Notes: a model not told the origin generated them from the letters alone. A stretch of DNA of 64,000 nt from Himantopus leucocephalus (GCA_003993805.1 RSEF01000024.1:6805477-6869476); one strand, 5' to 3'; counted from the stretch's first letter, positions 36,546 to 49,140 are shown. Numbers and translations: made by a program.

Positions 36546-38204
36546 CTTCGCCCTTCCAAAAAAAGGAAGAAGGGGAGAACATGAAGGCCTTTCGTTTTAT
36601 AGCATAGCCTGTCCCCTCAAGATGTCGCATTCGGCCTGGAGCCACGTCGCTCCATCCTTGCTGCGACCCAGCCAGCGCTCACGAGCTGAGCATCGCTGCC
36701 TCCGAGAGACAACTCGCCACGCTCAAAATACTAGAAGGATTACTCTCCTTTCCCAGCGCGGCTGCCTTGCTACCCCAGTGAGGATGCTGCTGCTCGGAGC
36801 ACGCCTACCTGTTCACGCGCGTGCGTGCCAGCTCCACGTCCAACACGCAGGGAGAGATGATGCTGCGGCGGCCACCCTGCCAAAGGTGGCCCTGTCCCTG
36901 GGGAGGAGAGGAGCCTCGCAGCCACCCCAACCCGTTTGACCAAGCTCTGCTTTCTCCGAGAGCCGGAGCGACGCCGGCGGGAGCGGATCCCACCCTGGCG
37001 CCCATGAAGCTGCGGCAGGCCAGGCACTGAAAGGGGACAGACGTGATCCGCCCCCTCCAGGGCCGGGCACGCTGCTTTTTGTGCCCAAGGACGTTCACGC
37101 AGCCGTGACCACCATCTGCTCGCCGACAGAGCGCAAGCCAGCTCGGGCTCCACTGCCACTGCATCGCCTTGCGTTAACGCAGGCACGAGGGTCACCCACC
37201 GCTCCCTGCACTCCCCCAGTCCCACCCCAAAGGAGATCTGCCTGGCACTCCACTTACGCCCCTCAAGAAGACCCTGTTGAGGAAGAAGAGGCGTTATTCG
37301 GATCCTGCAATCCCTCCCCGTTGCCAGCTCCTCTGCCTAGAGCTCTCCTCCAGGCGCAATACCCAGTTTGACGCGTGCTCCCTCCCATCGCCCTCTTCCC
37401 ATCGCTTCACGGGCAGACTAACAGAAGAGGGGCAGGCAGCAGCATCCCTCAGTTCTTGAGCTCCTACTTGCTGCAGATCTCTTAATGCATTTCTTGGCCA
37501 AGGGTTAGGAGATTAAACACTCCATCGAAGGCGAGCTGACACAAGCTGACAGACCTGAATCTTCTGCACATGCATAAGTGCCAGTCCTCATCACAAGGAT
37601 GCTTATTTGCCAGCCTCATACCTATCACTTTGGCTGGGAGTCAATCTAAATAAAGCAAACTCACTCCTTCTGATGGGGAGAGGGAGTCGCTGGGCTGTCG
37701 TAAGGTTGAACTCAGCTGGCATCATTTTAAAGTGGAAGGTGCCGCAGAAACACAAAGCGCGGTGTTCCCAGCCTCCCAGGAGCGAGAGAAAGGGGGTTTT
37801 GCTTTGCTTCGAAGCAACGGTGCCAGGAGACAGCAGTCAGCCCCAGACCCATGCCTGCGAGGCGCTGGGCCGCTGACCCTGCCGCCTCGTCCCCTCCTCT
37901 TCAGGGGCGGCAGAGATCCCAGAAACTCTGCACACAGATTTCTCCTTCAGCGCTGAGGACCAGAGGTGAGGACGGCCTTGCACTGCTGCCTACTGGGGTC
38001 CGGCCTTTTCCGCCCCATCCCACCCCAGCGGCGAGAACGGAGCTCTGCCACACGCGCCGCTGACTCTCCTCCTGCCCTCCCGCGCCAGCCCGGCCGGCAC
38101 CGCCGAATTTCGCAGCACCGCCTCGCTCCGCTCAGACACGCAGCTCAGCCTCCCCATCTCCTCTCCTTCCCTCCTCCCCTCCCCGGCGGTCGACTGCAAG
38201 GATT

Positions 38205-38570
38205 AAGACTCATTTCAAATGAAGTTTTCATTATTTTCTGCTCTCCTTCTTTATTCCCAAACTCATTTGCATTACAAAAAAATTAAACAAAAGCTGCTTT
38301 TTTGAATCTCCACTCATTACTCCCATTACATTTGTTAACATCATTATCTTCAGCTGAAGATGGCAACTATTATCAAATGTTGCAGAGCTTTTGTAGACCT
38401 CTTGCTATATTACTCTGCAAAATTGCTTTAATGCTTATGCTTTTAGTGGTTTTAAAAAACCAGCTATAGCATTAGAAGCCATAAAGAAGATAAAAAAGCG
38501 CACCATTTGATAATATGTGCATTTTTCCCCTTTACACTGACATATAAATACACGGTGGTAATGCAGGATG
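38205..38570. promoter_or_regulatory. AT-rich island with POU octamer
   Basis: A long AT-rich interval directly after a GC-rich block. It contains an exact ATTTGCAT octamer at 38265-38272, followed by ACAAAAAAATTAAAC, and further on TTGTTAACATC and TGCATTTTTCCCC. One of the most contrasting islands in intron 3. Confidence 0.4.
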
Positions 38571-40149
38571 CAAAAGCTTTTCCTCCACTACAGCGATCCA
38601 CCACGGATCCTCCGATTTGACCCTTAGGTTCACCAATCTCTCTTCTCGGCAGCTCCTCCCGTCCCTAAAACACTTTTCTTCAGGAAAATGTATTGTGATA
38701 GAAGCTGGGATTGAAAGGAACGCCTTCCAAATACAGCACGGTTCAGTTTTTCCAGATTTCAGCAAAACAGATTCTGCCTGAAAAAGGAGAGACGCGGCTA
38801 ACGGCTCAGGCGTAGCTGCCGAACCCCTGTCTTCAGGGGGGAAGACCAGCACCGAGCGACGGAGCTGCGGAGGTGCTGCTCCACCCGGGGCTAGGTCAGC
38901 ATCTCGGGGGGGCGTCTCTCGAGACGCGCGAGTACAGCAGCCGATAGGACAGGTCTCACGAGCCGGCAGAGCGCTCGCAGCGTGAAGCTCTGCACAAGAC
39001 CTCGCTGAAGGCGCGGCAGGTTTCCAGGAGGAGAGCGCAGCACCGCAGCCCAGCACCCAGCAGCGCTGGCTCTCCCCGACGCAGCGATCCGGGAGAGCGT
39101 CTGCATGGGTGCATCTCCTCCCCGCTGACACTTGCCGTGGGTCTAACTACAGAGGACACGTCTGCTGGTCCACACGCCTCTCGCTTTCCACTGGGAACCA
39201 ACACAGACAACCTTCAGAGTTGGGAAGCGGGATGGTGGCTTCCAAATCTCCCTTCCAAGGAAACTACACATCTCCAGGGTGGCCACGAAAACAAAGGCTT
39301 CCAGACGCAATTGCTCGGGAGCAGAAGGGGCAGAGACCCACAGGGCAGAGGAGAAGAACAGGGAGCGGCGGAGGGGGAATAGCGAGAAGGTGGGAGCGAA
39401 GGATTCCCTGCAAAACATGGAAGCTGCTCACACACCACCGCGCGAGCAGAGAGGCTTTAAGCGCTTGCCCAGGCAGGCACAGGCAGCGATGCAGAGACCA
39501 CGTACAAGAGACAGAGGAAAATAAAAGCCGGGGTCGGGACCGTGCTGCCACTTGCGGGCTCTGCCGCTCGCCCCGGGCCCTTTCAGCCCCGAGAGGCGCG
39601 ACTGCGGCTCGGCAGCCAGCACCGTGCCGAGCCCGGCTCCGCCAGCGGCGGGAGCTGATTTACGGCGGCTGCGAGAGAGGTCAGAGCTCGATAGGCTTTC
39701 ATCGATCAGTTAATTAAACTGAAGCAAAACAAACATAATGAACGTAAAAATTTACAACCTCTGCCACGGGTTCAGGTGCATCTGGAGCTGAGACAGCTCC
39801 AGCTCAACCCACTCCTCTTCTCTCCTAACGAGCCAGGACAGGCTGGGCTCGGGCAGGAGATGCAGCCACCTCTCCGGCGCGGGCAGGAGCGCACGGGCTG
39901 CAGTCCTGTCTGCGCCACAAATAAGAGTAACGGTGAATTGCCAAGACTGAGGCAGCGCAGAGGTGCTAAACCCTGCCAGAAAGAAGTTAAAAGTGCGGCC
40001 GTCCCCAGACGCGGGCCCAGGCATGCTCCAAGGGCAGCCCGTGAAGCGTGACACCCAAATGACCTGCTGTGACCATGCACGAACGCAAAAATCATACGAG
40101 CCTATGATACAAGTTCACGCTTGGTCACACAGCCCACGAGACCCACACA

Positions 40150-40340
40150 AAGAGATTTAAATTATCGCTTTGTCTTCCATCAGGCTTTTGGTGTTGATTT
40201 AAGCTGCCTAAACAAATAATTACGGTCTTATCTCCATCACGCAGCAGCATTAGCTGCAATTCATCATTTTTAGCTTCTTTGTTTCATACATTGTGTATAT
40301 ATGTATAAATAAAGAAGAAATTCAGCCATTCACATTTCAC
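40150..40340. promoter_or_regulatory. AT-rich island, candidate conserved element
   Basis: Contains AAATAATTACGG (TAATTA at 40217-40222), ATTGTGTATATATGTATAAA and TGCAATTCATCATTTTTAGC. It lies between CpG-containing DNA on both sides. Confidence 0.35.
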
Positions 40341-40930
40341 AGGACGCTGGCATTGCAAGATGCTCTGCCAACACAGCGGAGACAGGCATTTGGTTAAATC
40401 CGGTCTCAACTAGAACAAAAACACAATCTCCAAAGAACTCTTCCCTGCAGGAAAGAGAAACGCATGTGCGTTTTTAACAGCTTCTAGAAATGAGACTATC
40501 AGATCCGCAGTGCTCGAGGTACAGAAGTGACACTCAACGAGACAGCACACGGGCATGGAAAGGGCTGCCCCAAGCTCACACCGAAACACACCTAAAGCAC
40601 GGTGGGGAAGCCAGCCCGGGGGGAGCCGGGACCCCGCGCCCCCTGCTCCTGCTCCTGCGCAGGGCTGAGGTGAGGAGGAGCCGGGCAGCACCGCAAGGAG
40701 CAGCACTGCTGCGCTCCGGCGCCTGGCCGGGCACCGGGACCAACGTCCTGCTGCCGGCGCGCTGCAGTCCCCGCGGCAGAGCTGCTGGGGACCGCACCGG
40801 CCAGCAAAGGGAGGGCAGGCTCCATGTCAGCACCAGAACTGCAAATTACAGCGTTCAGGCATCCTCTGTGAGCTCCTTACCCACACACCTTCCCTACCGC
40901 CGCTCTCTTTGATACGCTCCATTGGTCAAG

Positions 40931-41007
40931 GAAACAAAAAAACCCACCCGGAAACAAAAAAACCCACCCAGAAACAAAAAAATTAAAATTAAAAAAAAAA
41001 AAGAAAA
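40931..41007 (+). repeat. 20-bp A/C-rich tandem repeat grading into A-rich tract
   Basis: The unit GAAACAAAAAAACCCACCCG occurs at 40931-40950, again at 40951-40970 with one change, and as a partial third copy from 40971. It then passes into a run of A with scattered TT and G to about 41007. It looks like slippage expansion of an A-rich simple sequence. Confidence 0.85.
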
Positions 41008-41989
41008 AATCAGCAGGGGAGTCACAGGCTTAAAGACCAACATGAGACTGAGTGCCACATGTGGAGGGCACGGTGCAGGGCTGCCGGCCAGGCCGGGGCG
41101 GGCACTGCAGGGAGCCCTGCGGGACCCGCTCTCGCCGGGAGCCTTCCCGGCAATTAGAAGAAGCGCTGTTATCCAGCAAGGTGGATGCCAAGGCCCACCT
41201 CCCGGGAAGGCAAGCGTGAACGGCACCTCCTAAACGCCCTCCTTTGCTTCTCCCGCCACGTGCGCGGGAACAACGCTCAGAGGAGCTGCTGAAGGCTCCC
41301 ACGCCTGCGCTGCATGAGCAGCTCCCTTTACACATGAAGATGTGACTTCATCCCGCCCTTGGGTGGCTGGAGAGCCAACAGGAGCAAACCCATCTATGGG
41401 CTGTGAGCGTTGGCTCCTTCCCTTCCCCAGCCTTCAGGCAGGAGATCCCCCACCAAGTTGCAGGCAGATGTTATGCAGCTGCAAACTGGAGCCGGAGCCC
41501 TCGGCATCCGCAGCACCAGAGCGGCTGCTCCAGGCTTTGCCGGATGGCAGGGAGGAATCCCGACACAGGCATTATAAAACCTTGCCTGCCATCGATCTTA
41601 TCCAGAGAGCCAGGACGGAGGTAACTATAACTCACATGCAATCGCTAGATAAGACACGACAGGTTATGCCAGAGCTCTGCCAAGAAAGATCACGGAGATG
41701 ATTATGAAGTTAATTCTTGACACCGTCACGCGCATGTTGTACATATATTGTATGCAATAGCCATAGCTCTTGTTTAAACAATGGGACGTGCCAGGACGTC
41801 TGATAGATTATACAATAGCTGAGCTCGGGGAGCAGCACTAAGTACGTGGAAGCAGGCCAAGAGACAGCGAGACTTCACCTGGAGCAGCCAGCAATAATCT
41901 CCCTGGAAGGAGCCGCGCGTCTCGCACCCCGACCGGTGGTGGCGGGGGGAGCGCCAGGCTGGGCTCCCACCACCACGGTGACCACCGGC

Positions 41990-42190
41990 CCTTGCCCAGG
42001 GGCACGGGGACAGCGAGCAAGTTGTGGCAGGGCCCGTGCCCGGCTGCCTCGGGGGTGACAGGAGCCCACGGGGCGCTGCGAGGCAGCTGCGAACGGCACC
42101 CGCAAGGGAGCGGACCCCCGAGCCCCGCGGCCGCTGCTCAGGCTGCCCGACGTGCCGGACCAGCACCGCTGGCGGCAGTGGCAGCCAGGC
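41990..42190. other. CpG-dense block
   Basis: About 25 CpG in 200 bp, including GCGGCCGC (a NotI-type octamer) near 42127. It is followed at once by an AT-richer interval from 42230. Confidence 0.5.
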
Positions 42191-43419
42191 TCTACCCCTT
42201 GCAGCTCCCCCAGCCACCCGTCCAGCTTCTTGCGAACACCCACATCTTTGCATTAGGGTACGTACAAGCATGGAAAACAAGGTGTAGGAACCTTAACGCT
42301 TCTACATGCTCAGGAAGCATCTATGAAACCGCAGCGTTAAACAACGCGCTACAATTACGGGGACCCATTGAGCATACCACACATTAAGTTCATAGTACAA
42401 CTCCGCAAACGAAACGCGAGAGATGCAAGTCAAATGGACGTTAAACGACATACAGCAAGCAATCTCCAGTGGTGTCACCAGCTTTCGTCGCCTGCAGCAC
42501 ACTGTTCCTCCAAGATGCAAATGAGATCTGGTTTGCAGCGAGAAGCAGCTACGAGTAATCAGTCAGGGTCTGAGGCAGGCTCTGGCGAAGGCAGAGCGAT
42601 AACTAGCACGAAGCTTCTCATTTCAGCTGCAATCAAAACTCCCCAGCGATGGGGAAACAAAGACCCCTGTTTCCCCCCGACCAACACACACACGGGTCTC
42701 GGTGCTGCCAGCCCAGGTCGCGCCAGTTCAATTTGCCAGCTCCCCCGGTGGCTCAGCTGCTGTGCGAGGGGTTGATGCCAGACCCTGACTTCAAGCACAA
42801 CGAGAGGATCCGACCGCTCTTCCAGGCAGCCACGAGCCTGGTGACCCACGCCTGTGAGCTTGGGGAGCCCGCGGCCATCCGGGGGTGCCTGCTGGCAGCT
42901 GCACAGCCCTTCCCTGCACGGGTATTTGCTTGCCCAGCCCCGGGGTGGCATTTACAGCCCTGCACCCTCGGTGCCCGACGCCGCACACCAGCCTGGCTTG
43001 GGCAAGAGAAACATCTCCTCTGCGAGCCCCAGCCCCCCGCCGAGCTGAGCGCTGCCCGTGATGGGTACCCCGCACCGGGGACGCCGGGCAGGGAGGGGGC
43101 AGCGGGCTGGGGAACGGCGGCAGCACCCGAGCAGGCAGGCAACCAGCCGGTTGTGACACGCAAACAGCAGGTACAGCTCGGCCATGACAATTTACGGTTT
43201 CAAAGCTGCTTTCGGTGGAAAGACCCAGAACAGGCAACGGAGGCTCTGGAAAGGAATATTAAGCACTGCAGAAATAAAAGGTATTGCTCAAGAGAAAACA
43301 TAACAAGGCTGAAACCCAGCATGGTGCAGCCTTCAGATGAAATGGAGATGAGCCGCGAACGAATTGCTCCCTCTGAAGGGAATTGCTGGCTTTTTAAGGA
43401 GGGAGGGCACACTCGTCCT

Positions 43420-43740
43420 TCCCGGCCTCGCCAACAGCCCGGTCCAGGGCCGCTCTCCGGCGCCAGAGCGGCAGCGTGCGGGAGCCCTCTGTCTGATCAC
43501 ACCACGGGCTACAGCGCCTGCATGGACACTGCCATCACCGGGAGCGCCGCGGCAACCCGCAGCGCCCTGCGCCCCGCCGGGAGCGCCCAGCTCGGCACCC
43601 ATCGCCACCCTGGGGATGGTCCCCACGCACAACTGCAGTCCCCGCGGCCCCAGGATAGAGACGGCTTCTGGCGGAGGCGCACCCCAGGGCAGACCGCGCT
43701 GGGTGCCGCGGGCGGCAGGCAGGGAGCCCGAGCGGGGCAG
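43420..43740. other. Intronic CpG island
   Basis: About 40 CpG in about 320 bp by eye, strongly G+C-rich. It overlaps the longest open frame of the window (42649-43887 on the plus strand), which explains that frame as a composition effect. Confidence 0.6.
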
Positions 43741-44864
43741 GAGGGTGTAAAGCAGGAGGACAGGAGCGCAGCCAGCCGGAGGGACGCCCCACCTCTCCCC
43801 CCCAGCCATGCATGGGGTCCTGCCGTACCCACTTCTGCATGTTTCTCAATACCATGCAGTTCTATGGAAATCTCAGTTTCCAGTTAAAAATAACACTGGT
43901 TTCTAGCCCTCGAAGGTGCAGAAAAATGTGACCTCTAAAAATTCAGAAACTGAAAGGCAAAGCAAATGAGTCCCAAATTTGTCTACGCTATAAACGTCAA
44001 TTTCTTTTTGAAAGAAATGAATGTTTTTGATGAATGTTTTCTTGAATGCCTGCTTTTGGCAGTGCTGCCATCTGTGAAAAATCTCTGCCACGCTCGCTAT
44101 TAAGATTTCATTTCCAAGAAGAGTTCATAGCTGCTTTAATAAATGGTTAAAAGATTGTCAGGAGTCCAAAGGGCCAGCAGCTTGTTTACCACAAGTGGCT
44201 TCTGTCACCAAGTAAAGCACCTTTGACTGATAAGCTTATAGCCCACCAGACCACATGCAGCTTCCTCCGCAGCCCTCTAACAAGCAACGTTTTCAGAAGC
44301 ACTTTAGCTATGTCGGGCACTTAGGAACCTAATCCCTATCGACTCTGAATGAGATTTATACTCCTGAATGGCTAGCTCACTTCTGAAAGAGGTCCCTGGG
44401 TCATTTAGAGCCTTTTAGAGATTTCACCCACTGTCCCCGAGTCATTTATTAGCCTTTTAATACCATTCATCAACAAAAAGCACAAACTCTCGCCCTAGCG
44501 AGCCCCCAGCGGGCTCTCAGGCACCGGGGGCTACCAAAAGCCTCGGGAAGGGGCTGAGGACGGGTCCAACAGCCCCAGCCGTGGCTGTGCCCACCAGCCA
44601 GGCGCTCGAGGGGTGCAGAGCCCCTGCAGATGGTCCTGGGGCAGCAGAAAGCAGGCGATCGCTCGTCAAGGCTGCGGACTGCTGGGTGGTGGTCTAACGT
44701 GCGTCTGTGGCACAGCACAGGCGGCAAAGGCGAGCGATGTGAGGAGCCCTCCTTCAGCGTGTCAGTGCCAAGGCTTCACGGCTTATGAAATGGAGTCCCG
44801 AAATGGCTGGTGTATTTGTAGATCTTGTGCGTGACTAAATCAAGAGGAACAATAAGATCTTTTT

Positions 44865-45055
44865 CCAGATTCGGCAAACATCAGTATAATAAAAAAAATT
44901 AATTATATGCTTGAACACATGCACCAGAGCAATGCCCTGTATTTTCTCCTAATTGTTCTCCAAGCCTTACAGAGCCACATTTAAATAAAAATGAAGCAGT
45001 TATTTAAACCGCAATTAAAGATGGAGCAATTTATTTTTAAACTGGAACTATCGTC
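44865..45055. promoter_or_regulatory. AT-rich island, candidate conserved element
   Basis: An AT-rich run including ATAAAAAAAATTAATTATAT, ATTTAAATAAAAATG, CCGCAATTAAAG and CAATTTATTTTTAAAC. Several TAAT/ATTA cores lie within 190 bp. Confidence 0.35.
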
Positions 45056-46432
45056 AGCAGAGCAGGAGCGGAGGACGGGGAGCTGCACAGGGACCACAGC
45101 GAGCGCCGTGCAGGGCAGGTGCCGCAGTCCGGCGGAGCCCCAGGGCCCGCTCCTCCACCACGGCAGGCTTCTCAGCAGCAGCATCGCATGCAGCAAGCGC
45201 ATGCTTCCATGAGCATCCCCCCCCCCTGCCCTGAAGGGGCACAGGCTGCATTGCTCTCCGTGCCCGATCCTGGCGGCTGCTCCTCGCTGGCACAGAACGC
45301 AACCCAGAGCGGCCCCGGCCCAGCGACCCCAGTGTCTCGGCCGAGTCGCAAGAAGGAAGAGGATCTTGGTCGTAAGCCCAGGCAAAGGCTCAGCCCTTGC
45401 TCCGCCAGCTGAGATCAGCTCCTCCCCAGTGAACGTGCAGGCTCCGTCGCATCCCAAAGCGCGCCGGGGCCGGGCACTGCGGATGCGTTTCAAGGAGGCA
45501 TCTGCACCACCGTGCTCATTTGCTTCCACCCAGGTGCCCGCCGCCACAGCGCCAGGGTCTGCAGCCAAAGCCCAGCCCTGCTGGTCCCTGGGACGTTCAC
45601 CCAGGGCCCTCCGCCCTCCCTGCCCCAGCGAGGTCACCACCAGGCAGCATCCCACACTGGGAGCAGGGAGCATCCTCCGTAGAAAAAGGCTGCCGCTGCA
45701 CTGCCGGGAGGGGGCTGGGGAGGGAGGAAGAGAAGCAACCACAACAAAAACCCACCCTCTCTTTTCATAAGACAGCAGAATTTATCAGCCTGCAGCCCTT
45801 CACATCTGTCTCCTCATACAAAATGAAAGAGGCTTTGAAAAAACAGAGGAGATGAAATAAAGCCGTCTGTGTTAGGAAGCTGGCATCTCTGCCACTGTCA
45901 CTGTCACCATGGTAGGAATAATGACCGTGATTGTTTCTGCATCTGTGTATGCGCAGGGAGGAGGAGGGAGGAAAACGCACACCCGCACCACCACCACCGC
46001 CCTCCCCGCGGGTGAGCACCCGGACACTGCTCTCGCCCGCTCAGGATGAGCTGGCCACGCACGTGCGAGCCTCCCCGGTGGACGCATCAGCGACGAAGGC
46101 ACGAAGCAGCGATGACTCCAGCTCTGCTACACGCGGGCTCCTCTCCCTCCACAGCCCAGCACAAGGCCCCGGGGACAGGTGGCTCAAGCTCATAAACACA
46201 TGTGGTTCAAAGAGAAGAAGTTGTGACCTGTCTGGTTTTCGCACCACTTGGCTTCGCTGCAGGAATTACTGCCGCGCTGCCTTGGTAGGCGCAGCTCCCT
46301 GCGGAGACCCTGGGGTAGCAGGACTGGAGCCAGCACCGGCGTTACTCTGTTAGATTACAATTAAAAAGGAGGTATAAAAGGAAAGAGATTCAGGCAGGAT
46401 GGAGAACCTGAACACGCCAGCAAACAGCTGGT

Positions 46433-46566
46433 GAATCCCAGAACGGTTGGGAAGGGAGCTCAAAGATCACCCAGTTCCCATCCCCCTGCCCTGGGCAGGG
46501 ACACCTCCCGCGAGACCAGGTTGCTCAAAGTCCTGTCCGACCACACCTTGAACACTTCCAGCGGAT
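46433..46566 (-). mobile_element. CR1 LINE 3'-end fragment
   Basis: The plus strand reads GAACGGTTGGGAAGGGAGCT, then CAAAGATCACCCAGTTCCCA, then CCCCTGCCCTGGGCAGGGAC, ACCTCCCGCGAGACCAGGTT and GCTCAAAGTCCTGTCCGACC, ending near CCTTGAACACTTCCAG. This is the reverse complement of the well-known 3' region of avian CR1 elements, so the element lies on the minus strand. Only about 135 bp remain, which is the usual 5'-truncated state of CR1 copies. No reverse transcriptase coding is present. The terminal short-repeat tail is degraded (GGTGAATCCCAGAAC in place of the usual tail). This is the strongest evidence in the window for a bird or other sauropsid source. Confidence 0.88.
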
Positions 46567-46725
46567 CCTCTCCCTCCAAACACATTTCTCAGAGCTGGCT
46601 CGGGCATTTTCAAAGGGATTTTGGTGCTTCCCAAGCCCATCAAGTTGGTAGCAGCCTTGCCAAGCGCTGCAGGCAGAGGGGTGGCTCGCGAGGATGCCTT
46701 AGGATGCCGTGGCCGAGCGGATCCC

Positions 46726-46726
46726 N
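46726..46726. other. Single ambiguous base
   Basis: An isolated N in a GC-rich stretch about 160 bp beyond the CR1 fragment. No flanking duplication is visible. Confidence 0.9.
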
Positions 46727-48469
46727 CATGGAGCCCCCCTGCCGCAGCACCCCCGAGCACCAGCCGGGCTGCAGCCCCCGTGCCCGGCACACACACCGTC
46801 CTGCTGACACGCCGAGCCGTGATCACAGCGCTAGCTTGAGCTGCTCCAGGACCTGACAGCAACTTATACCCCAGAGGATTTCAGCTCTCCTTCAGCAGGA
46901 AGGTCTTTGCTAAATTGTAATGCTTTTGTGCATTTTAAACGCCGCCGGAACAGGGAGACGCGACCATAGCCTTCGTAATTCAGCCAGGACCTGTTATCCT
47001 CCAGGCTGAGTTACCCGGGCAGGAAGGAGCAGCAGCAGGTTCAGAAAGGTGCAGAAGGCGTACGTGGCACCAGATTTCATTATACAGCTCCGCTCCGCTG
47101 CTGGCTGGGCCCCGTAACCTTTTCTGAGGGCTGCTTCTCAGCAGAGAAGCCTCTCGCAAGGACACGCAGCGCACGGACCAAGGGTCTCCGAGCTCCTCCA
47201 GGCAAGCCCCACTGACTCGTCAGGCAGAGAACACGTGTCACCACGGGAGGTTAATCAGCCCCCGGCGGCACCTCCGACCCCCTCCTGCCCAAGTGGCTCC
47301 CTTGCCTGCATGCCACCAGAGAGGTGCTCCAGAGGACTTTCCTCTTGTTCCCAGCTTCCTTGCCATTTCCTGCAAAAAAAATCACAATTTGCAAATCAGA
47401 GCATAACTGGAACGAAGTCTGCTGCGGCACACAGAGTCACCCTGGGACTCGGGAGAGTCCACGCCGCACACATCCTGCTGGCCGCCACTAGCGGACTGCT
47501 CCTCCACGCGTCTCCTCCTGCTGATCTCTTCCTCCTCCTGCTCCCTGCACTCCAGTCTAACTCCTCTCACATAAATCACCTCAATCTTCACGCTAGAGTC
47601 ACTGCTAAAGGTTTGTGCCCAGCAGGTATCACGGCTGTTGTCTCCAAAAAGGCACCCTGCTCCTCGGGTCGCTGCCCTGCAGAGGAGCAAGCGGAGCACA
47701 CAGCGGACGCTCGCCACCCTTCGCTCTCATGCTTCCCGGGGTCTGTGCTTGTTCTCCTCCTGGCTGGGATGGTCCGTGCGCCGAGCTCAGGCAGCGCCCA
47801 TTTAGCGCTGGGATGCGGCAAGGCCTCCCTGCCGCTCACCACCCCTCTCGCCGCCGCCACCGGGGACCTCGACGTGGATCCTCAGCGCTCGGCAGCTCGG
47901 GCAGGTACGGGGCCAGCGGCGCAATGGAGGAGACGAGCCTCTCGCTGGGTCTGGGTTAGGCGTCAGGCAGATTTACAGCCCACCTGCCTCCTGCGGCGGC
48001 TCCGAACCCTCAGCCATCCATCCCACCCTCTACGCGCCGTTTCTCCCTTCCCTACGGCACAACTGCTCCTCGGGGTGGCTGAAGATTTACGCTGACAGGC
48101 ACACAAAGAGATGGCACCTCCAAGAACAGCTACTCCTCTGTATTTCATGCCTTGGAGCTTGTCGTGCCATATTTGGCTCGTGCTCCGTCATCCCACAGGG
48201 CTTGGAGCGGGGGCAAGGACACCATGTGGAACTGGGATGCCAAGTGCTAGATCGACAGCACCTTTCCTTCTCCAAAACCCTCCGCGTCCTCTCTTCTCCG
48301 CCCTGCAGAGAAAGCGGTCAAAGGCTCCTTTGCTCCGATCTCAGACGAAGCACTCTGCTCCCGCAGAAGCTGCAACAGCACAGCAAAAGCAGCTAAGAGC
48401 TGTGGCTCAGGACGGCCCAAGCTCCGTTTCAGGCAATTCTTCATTTGAGGTCTGCCGCATGGGCGACAG

Positions 48470-48780
48470 GGTTGGGAGCACCAGGGGAAAGCGGCCGAAG
48501 CTGCACCCGGGAAAGGGGCCTCCGGAAACCCGCAGCTCCCCGACCTTCCGTCGCAAGCGCTCGGCTGCACAGGATTCCCGGGATCCGAGAGCCTCATCCA
48601 CCCAAAGGGCTGCCTGCGAGCGTCTCCCCTGCTGCGCCCGGGCCACCGCGGCACGGCCAGGCACCAGCAGCAGCCGGGAAGCGCTCGGCAGCACGGACCG
48701 GGGCAGTCGGAGCCGGGCTGAGCCCTGTGCCGCTTCCCGGCGGCACCGGCAGCGACAGGGCGCTCGCACCGCGCTGTTCA
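48470..48780. other. Intronic CpG island
   Basis: A dense CpG block that ends sharply at a T-run and GT repeat (48810-48841), followed by an AT-rich island. No gene start is identifiable. Confidence 0.55.
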
Positions 48781-48809
48781 CGGGCCTTTTATTTACTTGT
48801 TGTAGTCCC

Positions 48810-48841
48810 TTTTTTTTTCGGTGTGTGTGCATGCGTGTGTG
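48810..48841 (+). repeat. T-run plus short (GT)n microsatellite
   Basis: A run of nine T is followed by CG and then an imperfect GT repeat (GTGTGTGTGCATGCGTGTGTG). It is short and interrupted, at the junction between a CpG-dense block (48470-48780) and an AT-rich island (48890-49140). Confidence 0.8.
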
Positions 48842-48889
48842 AGATTGTCTCCAACGTGACTCTGCATTATCAGGGCTATAATGAGTCCT

Positions 48890-49140
48890 TGTTAAAGTGG
48901 ATTTGATGGAATAATTATATTCCAAAAAAACCTGCGGGAAAGCGCTCTCCCCTCTTAAAGGGCAGGATCATCAAACGTTCTCGCCACATTATTTGCAGTC
49001 ACACCTTCTGCTGCATCTGCTCCTTTTAAAATCTCTAACTCCAATCTGATCTGAATATATAAATCTGAATTATCACAGCAAAAGGAGATGTGCTCACACC
49101 TTTTTTTATCTGTTGCCATGGCGATTAGATTAAATTCACG
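48890..49140. promoter_or_regulatory. AT-rich island with short inverted repeat
   Basis: GGAATAATTATATTCC at 48908-48923 is a 6-bp-arm inverted repeat around ATTA. Further AT-rich sequence follows, including CACATTATTTGCAG, TCTGAATATATAAATCTG and a GTTGCCATGGCGATTAGATT segment near 49120 that has an RFX/X-box-like look (GTTGCCATGGC). Confidence 0.4.

Noticed and set aside
42649..43887. 412-codon plus-strand open frame, the longest in the window
   Set aside because: It has no recognisable domain, is rich in Ala, Gly, Pro, Arg and Ser, lies in CpG-dense DNA where stop codons are rare, and overlaps equally open frames on the other strand.
47235..48095. 286-codon plus-strand open frame, and similar ones at 35283-36146 and 24415-25230
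   Set aside because: Same reasoning: GC-rich intronic DNA, no domain, no splice-consistent structure, and no match I recognise.
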